The position numbers and the translations under genes were made by a program. A DNA stretch of 64,000 bases, taken from assembly GCF_014696065.1 (NCBI RefSeq), contig NZ_JACJPL010000024.1, forward strand, positions 248,001 to 312,000, read 5' to 3'. Below are positions 37,087 to 44,007 of this stretch, one piece after another; position 1 is the stretch's first letter; every line of letters starts with the position of its first letter. The DNA comes from Leptolyngbya sp. FACHB-261. Lineage in GTDB: Bacteria; Cyanobacteriota; Cyanobacteriia; FACHB-261. The notes under the pieces were generated by a model. That model saw only the letters and a program-made list of their open reading frames with translations. It was not told the origin of the DNA and ran no database searches.

Positions 37087-37974
37087 ATGGCGATTTTGCC
37101 TCCCCAAATTGTTCTAGATCCGCTTTTACAAACTTGGCTACGCGAAGATATTGGCCGAGGCGACCACACTACCCAAGGCCTATTTCATCGTTCATCGAAT
37201 GTTGAAACCCCTAGGGGTAGCGCTCAATGGTTAGCAAAAGAAGCAGGCGTGATTGCAGGCTTACCTCTAGCCACTCGCATTTTTCAATTGCTAGATCCTC
37301 AAGTTCAATTCACGGCCCTGGTACCGGAAGGCAAAGCTTGCGATTCTGGCACTGTGATTGCGCAAATGCAGGGACCCATGGAGGCCCTGTTGATCGGTGA
37401 GCGCACAGCCCTCAACCTGACCATGCGTCTGTCTGGAGTCAGTAGCCTGACGCGGCAGTATGCCGACAAAATTGCTGACTTAGCCACACGCCTGGTGGAC
37501 ACGCGCAAAACTACCCCCGGTTTACGCCTGCTGGAAAAATACGCCACTCAATTGGGCGGCGCGATCAACCACCGCCTGGGCCTGGATGATGCCGTGATGA
37601 TCAAAGACAATCACATTGCCGCAGCCGGTGGCATTGCTCAGGCCGTGCAACGCATTCGTGCCTACTTGCCGTATCCGCTCACGATTGAAGTAGAAACGGA
37701 GTCACTAGAGCAGGTGGCTGAAGCGCTGGCAGCAGGCGTGGAAATCATCATGCTCGACAATATGCCCATCGCCCAAATGCGAGAGGCCGTCGCTTTGATT
37801 CGCCAGCAGAATCCTGCGGTCAAAATCGAAGCCTCTGGCAACATTACCCTCACCACCCTGCGCTCTGTCGCTGAAACCGGCGTGGATTATATTTCCACCA
37901 GTGCGCCTGTAACTCGGTCTTCCTGGCTAGATATCAGCATGGATCTGCAGGGACCAAGTTATGACTCTATTTAG
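37087..37974 (+). CDS. nadC: Nicotinate-nucleotide pyrophosphorylase (quinolinate phosphoribosyltransferase)
   Basis: Cytosolic NAD-biosynthesis enzyme that converts quinolinate and PRPP to nicotinate mononucleotide. The 295-residue protein shows WLREDIGRGDHTTQ, ERTALNLTMRLSGVSSLTRQ, VDTRKTTPGLRLLEKYA, GGAINHRLGLDDAVMIKDNH and the C-terminal IEASGNITL/GVDYISTSAPV, all family hallmarks. The frame is open further upstream, but the ATG at 37087 matches the family start. About 70 bp separates it from the divergent HerA-like gene. Confidence 0.95.
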   Translation: MAILPPQIVLDPLLQTWLREDIGRGDHTTQGLFHRSSNVETPRGSAQWLAKEAGVIAGLPLATRIFQLLDPQVQFTALVPEGKACDSGTVIAQMQGPMEALLIGERTALNLTMRLSGVSSLTRQYADKIADLATRLVDTRKTTPGLRLLEKYATQLGGAINHRLGLDDAVMIKDNHIAAAGGIAQAVQRIRAYLPYPLTIEVETESLEQVAEALAAGVEIIMLDNMPIAQMREAVALIRQQNPAVKIEASGNITLTTLRSVAETGVDYISTSAPVTRSSWLDISMDLQGPSYDSI

Positions 37975-38040
37975 CGAGTGCTTGCTAACTGGTGCTCGCT
38001 AATATCAACAATATCAGCTCATTTTTTAGTCACTACCCGT

Positions 38041-38100
38041 TTGCCCCCTCCCAACCTCCCCTTGCCAAGGGGAGGAGCTGTAGGTGGTGAGGTTTTGATT
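38041..38100 (+). repeat. Dispersed hairpin repeat, copy 1
   Basis: CCCTCCCAA, then a 9-bp perfect hairpin (CCTCCCCTT GCC AAGGGGAGG, 38055-38075), then GTAGGTGGTGAGGTTTTGAT. A second copy with the same flanks but a different hairpin sits at 56299-56357 on the other strand. Looks like a small intergenic repeat family. Confidence 0.7.
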
Positions 38101-38625
38101 GGCGGCTCTCATCGAGAAAATTGGGATAACTGGTGCTAGCTAATTGGCACTCGTTAACGGGTACTAGCGGCTGACTTAAGCTTGCAGGTTCGATTGCATT
38201 GCTCATTAAGCCTTCTGCTTTTATCAAGCAGATACAGGATAATGTAGCTTTAACTACCAATTACAGTGCGGTTCGGTGAGCTAAGCGGGTGAGTTCAGAG
38301 CTAAAGAACTAGGGTATCTAAGGTAGAGCCTAGTGATGACAAAAAAGCTTAGAACTTCATCCAGTTTTAACTGAGCTTTTACTTCTTCTGCTTGTACAGC
38401 CTGGCTCCCAGGCTTTCAGCTTCGCCCCTTCATCTCAAACCATAATCATTGTCTTCAATAAAGTTTCTGTAAAGCTCAAGCTAAGTTTGCTGTTTACCGG
38501 TTGAACATGCAAGTATTTACACGGAGTTTGTAAACTTTACAAGGCGCATAGCTTCTTGGGCTGGAAGTGGAACTTGCCCCGTCCATTTCCACCGTTCTCT
38601 CTTGCTGTTTATGGTCAGCTGAGTA
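38101..38625. other. 525-bp gene-free region upstream of the subtilase-like gene
   Basis: AT-rich, no credible coding sequence. It presumably holds the promoter of the secreted protease-like gene. A near-direct repetition of CTGGTGCTAGCTAATTGGCA-like phrases occurs around 37989 and 38131, but I see no defined element. Confidence 0.4.
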
Positions 38626-40548
38626 ATGAAAATCTTAAAGCTTCCTTACCCAATTGCAGCCGCAGCCTTAGCAACCACAACAGCTGTCGCTGGCTTCTGC
38701 CTTGATGCCAAAGCTGCAACTTTTAACGGTAGTTCTAATTTTGCAGATCTGATTAGCCTGCTCGGTTCAACCAAACAAGGGCCGATGGCACGGGTGGGAA
38801 CCGACTTAAGCTCCCTCTACGTTCGACACACAAACGGTCTGCCGGTCTTGCCGTCGTCATCGTTGCAACTGTACGGCGATCAAGTAAGAATTAACGCCAT
38901 TGCCGCTGGCAGCACCCAAACCCTGTTCGCCGATCTAAACAACTTGGGACTGCAAGGGGGTTCGACTTACGGCTCTCTGGTGTCAGGCTTATTGCCCGTT
39001 GCATCAATTGATGACCTGGCTCAGCTCAATAGTCTGCAATTTGCCCGTCCTACCTACCGCCCGATCAGCAACGTCGGTTTAGTCACCGGTCAGGCCGATA
39101 TTGCTGTGCGCGCAGATGTGGCCCGTGAGCGGTTTGGCGTGGATGGCAGCGGGGTTAAGGTTGGCATTTTGTCAGACAGCTTCGACTTTTTGGGTGGCGC
39201 GGCAACCGATGTGGCCACGGGTGATCTGCCGCCGGATGTGGAGGTGCTCAAAGAATTGCCACTGGATGACCCCTTTGGCGGCATTGATGAGGGGCGGGCG
39301 ATGGCACAGCTAATCTACGACCTCGCGCCCGGTGCTGATCTGGCCTTTCATACTGCCTTTCTGGGAGCAGCGGACTTTGCTCAGGGCATTCTCGATTTGG
39401 CCGCGGCTGGCTCCGATATTATCGTGGACGATATTGGCTATCTCGAAGAACCGTTCTTTCAAGATGGCGTAATTGCTCAAGCCGTGGACGAAGTTGTGGC
39501 TGATGGCGTGGCCTACTTCTCTGCTGCCGGTAACGATGCTCGCAATAGTTATGAGAGTCCTTTTAATGCCAGCGGTCTAGTCGATCCTCTGTTTGGTGAG
39601 CTTCACGATTTTGATCCGACAGCAGGCATCGACACGCTGCAAAGTATTACCATCCCCGAGGGCAATAGTATTGTGCTGAGCTTCCAGTGGGATCAACCCT
39701 TTGCCTCACTCGGCAGTGAGGGCTCGGCTAGCGATCTGGATATTCTGCTGTTTGATGAGTCTGGCACTAACCTCCTGGCTGGCAGCACAGAGTCTAATAT
39801 CGGGGCTGATCCGCTAGAAATTTTCGAATTTGAGAACGACGGCTCGTTTGGCAGCGACCAGTTCAACCTGGCGATTACCAATCTGACAGGCCCCAATCCT
39901 GGGCTGATGAAGTACATTCTGTTCGGTCTTCGCGGCAGCATCAATGAATTCGATACCGCTAGCGGTACGGTCTTCGGTCATCCCAATGCTGAGGGAGCCG
40001 AGGCGGTGGGCGCTGCGCCCTACTTCCTCACGCCAGAATTCGGTGTCAACCCGCCAATCCTCGAACCCTTCTCCTCAGCCGGTTCGGTGCCCATCCTGTT
40101 CGACTCGGAAGGCAACCGTTTGGCCCAGCCAGAGATTCGCTTAAAGCCCGAAATTGTGGCTCCCGATGCCGTCAACAACACGTTCTTTCCACCCTTTCCA
40201 GGCTCAGATCTTGAAGGTGATGGCTTCCCCAATTTCTTTGGCACTTCGGCGGCAGCTCCCAACGCGGCGGCGGTGGCAGCCCTGGTGCTAGAGGCCAATC
40301 CAGACCTCAGCCCACAGGAACTCTACAGAATTCTGGAGCGAACAGCCATTGATATGGATGACCCCAGCACGCCAGGTTTCGACCGAGGCTTTGACTTTGC
40401 CAGTGGCTTTGGTTTGATTCAAGCGGATCGGGCGGTTGCGGCGGCAACTTCTGTGCCGGAACCCACGACAAGCTTTGGTCTGCTGGCATTGGCCTTGGGG
40501 GCGGGTTCAGCGCTGAAGCGTAAGGGCAAGGTCGCACCTAGCCGATAG
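38626..40548 (+). CDS. PEP-CTERM subtilase-like protein with a Glu-for-His active site
   Basis: Secreted 640-residue protein. Signal peptide at residues 1-30 (cleavage near DAKAA). The peptidase S8-like domain has Asp184 in VGILSDSFD, then DEGRAMAQLIYDLAPGADLAF, where the catalytic His position is Glu222. The oxyanion Asn303 is in FSAAGND and the nucleophile Ser541 in FFGTSAAAPNAAAVAAL. Asp-Glu-Ser resembles the sedolisin-type chemistry inside a subtilisin-like frame, a subgroup I have seen described only as S8/S53 family. The C-terminus VPEPTTSFGLLALALGAGSA with a basic end is a PEP-CTERM sorting tail, so the protein is probably processed by an exosortase-like system and exported. Confidence 0.85.
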   Translation: MKILKLPYPIAAAALATTTAVAGFCLDAKAATFNGSSNFADLISLLGSTKQGPMARVGTDLSSLYVRHTNGLPVLPSSSLQLYGDQVRINAIAAGSTQTLFADLNNLGLQGGSTYGSLVSGLLPVASIDDLAQLNSLQFARPTYRPISNVGLVTGQADIAVRADVARERFGVDGSGVKVGILSDSFDFLGGAATDVATGDLPPDVEVLKELPLDDPFGGIDEGRAMAQLIYDLAPGADLAFHTAFLGAADFAQGILDLAAAGSDIIVDDIGYLEEPFFQDGVIAQAVDEVVADGVAYFSAAGNDARNSYESPFNASGLVDPLFGELHDFDPTAGIDTLQSITIPEGNSIVLSFQWDQPFASLGSEGSASDLDILLFDESGTNLLAGSTESNIGADPLEIFEFENDGSFGSDQFNLAITNLTGPNPGLMKYILFGLRGSINEFDTASGTVFGHPNAEGAEAVGAAPYFLTPEFGVNPPILEPFSSAGSVPILFDSEGNRLAQPEIRLKPEIVAPDAVNNTFFPPFPGSDLEGDGFPNFFGTSAAAPNAAAVAALVLEANPDLSPQELYRILERTAIDMDDPSTPGFDRGFDFASGFGLIQADRAVAAATSVPEPTTSFGLLALALGAGSALKRKGKVAPSR

Positions 40549-40617
40549 GTTAGCCCAGTAGTCCAGTGATCAGCAGTCAAGTGATATGTGATAGCGGTGG
40601 CTCCTCTTTTCGGGTCT

Positions 40618-40932
40618 CTATTTCTGGGGGTTCTGGATTGCCCGCAATAGGCTAGGGGAAAGGCTATAGAGCGGAATGATGGAGCCACGGCCTTCGGGGT
40701 AAACCATCACTTTGCTCACCAGGTTGCGGGCTTCGAGGCTTAGGAGCAAGGGGCTCAGGGCATGGGGTTCTAGGTCGCTGTCGCGGCTGAGCAGGCCGAG
40801 GGTGACTCGCGATTGGGCACCGCTGGGTTCGATGTAGTTGGCGATCACCAGCAAAATCAGTTTGAGCTGAGCGGGCAGCTTGAGACGACGGACTATGTAA
40901 TCCCACAGAGCAAGGCGGAGGCTAGGGCTCAT
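40618..40932 (-). CDS. Small winged-helix protein (HTH_36-like) next to the repeat array
   Basis: A 104-residue DNA-binding candidate. LKLILLVIANYIEPSG followed by LGLLSRDSDLEPHALSPLLL and SLEARNLVSKV fits the HTH_36/winged-helix pattern common in plasmid and phage replication initiators: helix, a short loop where homologues have a start-of-S motif, recognition helix, wing. The end is short (PEGRGSIIPLYSLS). ATG 40932 lacks a Shine-Dalgarno sequence; the region upstream on this strand is the phased repeat array (40951-41475), just as iterons precede a rep gene. Function is inferred; specific homologues are not known to me. Confidence 0.65.
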   Translation of the reverse strand: MSPSLRLALWDYIVRRLKLPAQLKLILLVIANYIEPSGAQSRVTLGLLSRDSDLEPHALSPLLLSLEARNLVSKVMVYPEGRGSIIPLYSLSPSLLRAIQNPQK

Positions 40933-40950
40933 GATTGGTAGGAAGGGTGA

Positions 40951-41475
40951 GAAAAATTACGTAGAGAAGTGAGATTAGATCTCGTTGAGAACGATCTAAA
41001 AGACTGGGGGATAGAAAAGATGATCTCGAAGACTATCTTTTCTATGTTTGAGAAGCAAAAATGCCTAGAGAAGTGAGATTAGATCTCGTTGAGAACGATC
41101 TAAAAGACTGGGGGATAGAAAAGATGGTCTCGAGGACTATCTTTTCTTGTTTGAGAAGCAAAAATGCCTAGAGAAGTGAGATTAGATCGTTTTTCGGAAG
41201 AAAAATTACGTAGAAAAGTGAGATTCAATCTCGTTGAGAACGATCTAATCTCACTTCGCACCGAAAATTTTCGTAGACGACTCCATCTTTTCTATGATCG
41301 AAACGATCTTTTCTATCCTGGGAAGAAAAATTACGTAGAGCGATTCATCTTTTGTAAGTCTGGAACGATCTAATCTCGGTTGGCCTCGAAAATTTTCGTA
41401 GACGGCTCTATCTTTTTCATGATTGGCAGCAGATTTTCCATCATTGGCACGAAAAATTACTGAGCCGAGTGAGAA
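40951..41475. repeat. Phased repeat array with mixed inverted modules
   Basis: Eight copies of a box GAAAAATTACGTAGA or variants (GAAAATTTTCGTAGACG, CAAAAATGCCTAGAG) start at 40951, 41056, 41159, 41200, 41263, 41325, 41388 and 41451. The last five are 62-63 bp apart; earlier gaps are 105, 103 and 41. 63 and 105 equal six and ten helical turns at 10.5 bp. Between boxes are shuffled palindromic modules: AGTGAGATTAGATC/AATCTCACTT, TCGTTGAGAACGA, and GATAGAAAAGAT/ATCTTTTCTATC (an 11-bp perfect stem at about 41011 and 41033). Two long units (40951-41158) are tandem near-identical. The array fills the whole gap between two minus-strand small genes. No long coding frame fits. Confidence 0.9.
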
Positions 41476-41495
41476 AAATTTTAGGGTCAGCAAGA

Positions 41496-41867
41496 TCATT
41501 GCGCTAACACTCCCTGCGTTGCTTCTTGCTGAGTGAGTTGGCGGTGTCGCTGTCGCCAGAGTTGTCGCCAGTAGTCGAGCACGTCTTCGCCGTACTGGAA
41601 GCGTTGCACTTCGGCTTTGATTACCCAACCGATCCATTCGAGCAGGCGCAGGTCGTTGCAACTCTGGATGGTGCGGGCGCAGGCTTCAACCCAAGCGGCG
41701 AATTTGCGATAGCTGATGAACTGGCCGCCCTGGTCGGCACGATGGACGAACAACACATGGGTCCAGTGTTCGATGCGGCAGATGCGGGATTTGGGGATGC
41801 CGAGAAAGCGGGCGACCTGGAGCAAAGAGATACAAAGCTGCGGCTGCAACACCTGGGTAAGGTGCAT
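41496..41867 (-). CDS. Small HTH-like hypothetical protein upstream of the array
   Basis: A 123-residue basic, Trp-rich protein. LCISLLQVARFLGIPKSRIC looks like a helix-turn-helix, followed by EHWTHVLFVHRADQGGQFIS and a helical C-terminus (VLDYWRQLWRQRHRQL). ATG 41867 is preceded by GGAG at eight bases; an ATG at 41894 has no such site. Its stop is 20 bp from the end of the repeat array, and its start abuts the run of hairpins at 41901-42063. I do not recognise the family. Context suggests it acts on the array or the RNA. Confidence 0.6.
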   Translation of the reverse strand: MHLTQVLQPQLCISLLQVARFLGIPKSRICRIEHWTHVLFVHRADQGGQFISYRKFAAWVEACARTIQSCNDLRLLEWIGWVIKAEVQRFQYGEDVLDYWRQLWRQRHRQLTQQEATQGVLAQ

Positions 41868-41900
41868 GGCAAGAACTCCAAAATTTGAGGGCATGGGAGC

Positions 41901-42063
41901 CTTTGACCCTATTCAGGGTCGAGAAAGGCAGGTGCTAAACTGCCCCCTAGCCGCCGGGTTGTAGATATCAACCCGACGGTTAGTTCCCCAGAGTTTGCAT
42001 AAGACCCTGGGGGACGCCTAGGGAACCAGTTGCCTGTGAGGAAAGTAACAGGGACTGGATTCC
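41901..42063. ncRNA. Candidate structured RNA: five consecutive hairpins
   Basis: H1 41905-41920 (GACCCT/AGGGTC, loop ATTC). H2 41927-41944 (GGCAG/CTGCC). H3 41947-41983, a 15-bp stem with one mismatch closed by a 7-base loop (CCGCCGGGTTG/CAACCCGACGG). H4 41985-42014 (TCCCCAG/CTGGGGGA with one bulge). H5 42022-42063, a composite stem (GGAA, CCAGT, CCTGT paired to ACAGG, ACTGG, TTCC) with loop GAGGAAAGTA. No open frame runs through it. It may be the leader of the small gene at 41867 (minus strand) or a separate RNA on either strand; the strand is undecided. It matches no RNA family that I recognise. Confidence 0.5.
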
Positions 42064-42944
42064 GGAGTCAAGGGGTCAACCCAAAAAAGATTTGTTGTAT
42101 CGTAACTAACCAGGCGGAGTAAGCACCGAAACCCAGGTTCAGCCTAGTTTCACTCAACTGAATTTTTTCCTACCCAGTCAGAAAAACGACAGCTATGCTG
42201 GATGGAAATCTCAGCTCAGGGTGAAACCTGGAGCGAGATTCAGTTTATCAAGTGATTAAGAGCAACGTTCCCCGGAGCCTTTCACTTGAGAGAACAGCAG
42301 GGAATTTCTGTGCCTATTGATGTCTACGCTGTTCATGTTTTTGGAGGATGGATAATCAGAGACGAGATGTAGTGGCAGAGCTGCTGAACACCAATATCCT
42401 TGGTACGGTATGAGTAGGAAGCGAATCGCATTTTAGGCTTGATCGAGCAGCTTTCCTGATCGTGGCACATCTTCAGAAAACATCAGTTTCTCGACATAGC
42501 AGAGATTTTGGTAATTAGCCCGTGAAGAGAGGTGCTTTCCCTAAAGAAAAGGCTGAACTTCCTAGTCACTACGGGCAAATGTTAAGATACAGATAGTTTG
42601 GTAAACCTAATCGCCAAAATCAGAGATTAGCTTAGAAAAGTCATACAAAATCGGGGAAAGGGTATTAGTTAGGCCGAAGATCACCCTAATAATGGGGTTG
42701 GGCAAATTCCCATCTCAGCATGGAGAGTTCCTTAAACTTATTTATTTAAGACTTTAGTGACAGTTGCGCAACGGGTAAAGTCATCAATAAATATTATCTT
42801 GCAGTTATTTATCCCCATCAATTATTTATTAATTTGGCCTTCTAGAAAGCAATTCAAGATAGCTCCTCAAGGAGATGATGGGTAACCGAACGATTTCTGG
42901 AATGTCTGCGTGCCAATCGCGTTACTCAATCTTGTCTTCATCGT
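42064..42944. other. About 880 bp without recognisable genes
   Basis: No open frame above about 60 codons with family features on either strand. Several weak inverted repeats: GCCCGT...ACGGGC bracketing 42519-42577, and GACTTTA...TAAAGTC bracketing a GTTGCGCAAC palindrome near 42750. Composition becomes AT-rich toward the right end. Could hold decayed genes, a second RNA, or a replication/maintenance region together with the array to the left. Confidence 0.5.
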
Positions 42945-43253
42945 CTAACTCCTGGGTAGGCGATCGAGGCGATCATTTGCCTCGCGATACAGCTGCGCAC
43001 ACCGACCTCCTGCTGCCGTCGAGGCCAATCCTCCAACAGCTGCATAAGCCCCTTGAGAGATGCGACCCGTAAGTAGGAAAGCAACACAAAGGAGTGCAAG
43101 AACAGAACTTGCTCCTGCAAAAGCGATAAACAAGTTGAACGCCAGCTTGGCTTGTCGGATACGTTCTTGGCAGATTCGATCTTCTTGAGGCCCCTGTTGG
43201 TGATTATTCGACAACTGCGAAAGCTCCAGATTTGTAAAGAATGTTACAGACAT
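42945..43253 (-). CDS. TRADD-N-associated membrane domain protein
   Basis: A 102-residue membrane protein. A charged helix (PQEDRICQERIRQAKLAFN) leads into two hydrophobic segments (about 38-61 and 66-83; LLTGRISQGAYAAVGGLAS) and a conserved tail RCAQLYREANDRLDRL. The layout, including RxRQAxLxFN and the GG-AS second span with xANDRLD, matches the TRADD-N-associated membrane domain reported in predicted bacterial conflict and immunity proteins. The full-length versions carry extra effector or adaptor domains; here the domain stands alone. Divergent from hsdS with a 162-bp gap. Confidence 0.7.
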   Translation of the reverse strand: MSVTFFTNLELSQLSNNHQQGPQEDRICQERIRQAKLAFNLFIAFAGASSVLALLCVAFLLTGRISQGAYAAVGGLASTAAGGRCAQLYREANDRLDRLPRS

Positions 43254-43415
43254 CAGACATACCCTTAATCAAGCAAGAGCTTCTGCCCTCAATCCTCCTT
43301 TTGGGTTTCGAGTTTTTTGCCGTATGCCACCCTACGGCATTTCAAGCATGGTATGGTTGTAGCATTCTGATTTGCAGTAGTCAAGATTACGGCATTTTTC
43401 CGGGGCGCACAATTT

Positions 43416-44006
43416 ATGGTTCAAGCAGGATATCTTTTCAAAGATTTAGGGGAAAGTCTTACTCAAGGCTTATCAGTGAGCCGTTATCGAGATAATGGAG
43501 GAGAATCGGAGTTCATCGTCAATGTAAAAGATTTAGAGAAGCTGCACATTGAGCATGACCTAGAGCAAATCAAGCTAAACAACACCGCAAGTATTCAACG
43601 ATATCGGCTGCGTAAGAACGACGTTGTCATTGCAATTAGAGGGTCATTGCTTAAATCTTCAGTCGTGACAGAAGCTTCAGAAGGAAGTATCGCAGGTCAA
43701 AATGTTGCGATTTTTCGACCAAAAGATTTGAAGCAGGTTAACCCGGGATATATTGCAGTGTTAATGCGTTCGAAGTGGATGGAGAAGTTATTATATACAC
43801 CGCAAAAACGCTCTAGCACAACTTTGCCCTCGATTAGAGTCTCTGAATTGCGTGAGCTTAAGATTCCATTGCCTGAAATAAACACTCAGAATCAAATCGT
43901 TCAACTATTTTTACTATTTGAATCTTATAGGGAATTAACTCTAGACGCATTAGCAGCTCGCCAGGAGTTAACTGAGATGTCTCTTTTTCAATTATTGGAT
44001 AAGTAG
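43416..44006 (+). CDS. hsdS: Half-size type I restriction-modification specificity subunit (HsdS)
   Basis: A 196-residue protein with a single target-recognition domain and one conserved helix. VSRYRDNGGESEFIVNVKDL and LRKNDVVIAIRGSLLKSSVV resemble the HsdS TRD core. LPSIRVSELRELKIPLPEIN is the hallmark end of a TRD, followed by the coiled coil LTLDALAARQELTEM. Full HsdS proteins have two TRDs; this one would have to dimerise to read a symmetric site. Stop and the hsdM start are one base apart (44006/44008). Confidence 0.82.
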   Translation: MVQAGYLFKDLGESLTQGLSVSRYRDNGGESEFIVNVKDLEKLHIEHDLEQIKLNNTASIQRYRLRKNDVVIAIRGSLLKSSVVTEASEGSIAGQNVAIFRPKDLKQVNPGYIAVLMRSKWMEKLLYTPQKRSSTTLPSIRVSELRELKIPLPEINTQNQIVQLFLLFESYRELTLDALAARQELTEMSLFQLLDK

Positions 44007-44007
44007 A

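Noticed and set aside
41164-41373. 70-codon frame across the repeat array on the plus strand
   Set aside because: The 63-bp period keeps the frame open by chance of length; residues show no family features, there is no ribosome-binding site, and the other frames are interrupted.
40951-41475. CRISPR array
   Set aside because: The repeated boxes are only about 15 bp and degenerate, spacers share palindromic modules with each other, and no cas genes are nearby.
42022-42063. RNase P RNA or cobalamin riboswitch because of GAGGAAAGT in a loop
   Set aside because: The surrounding conserved cores of both RNAs are missing; only this short string is similar.
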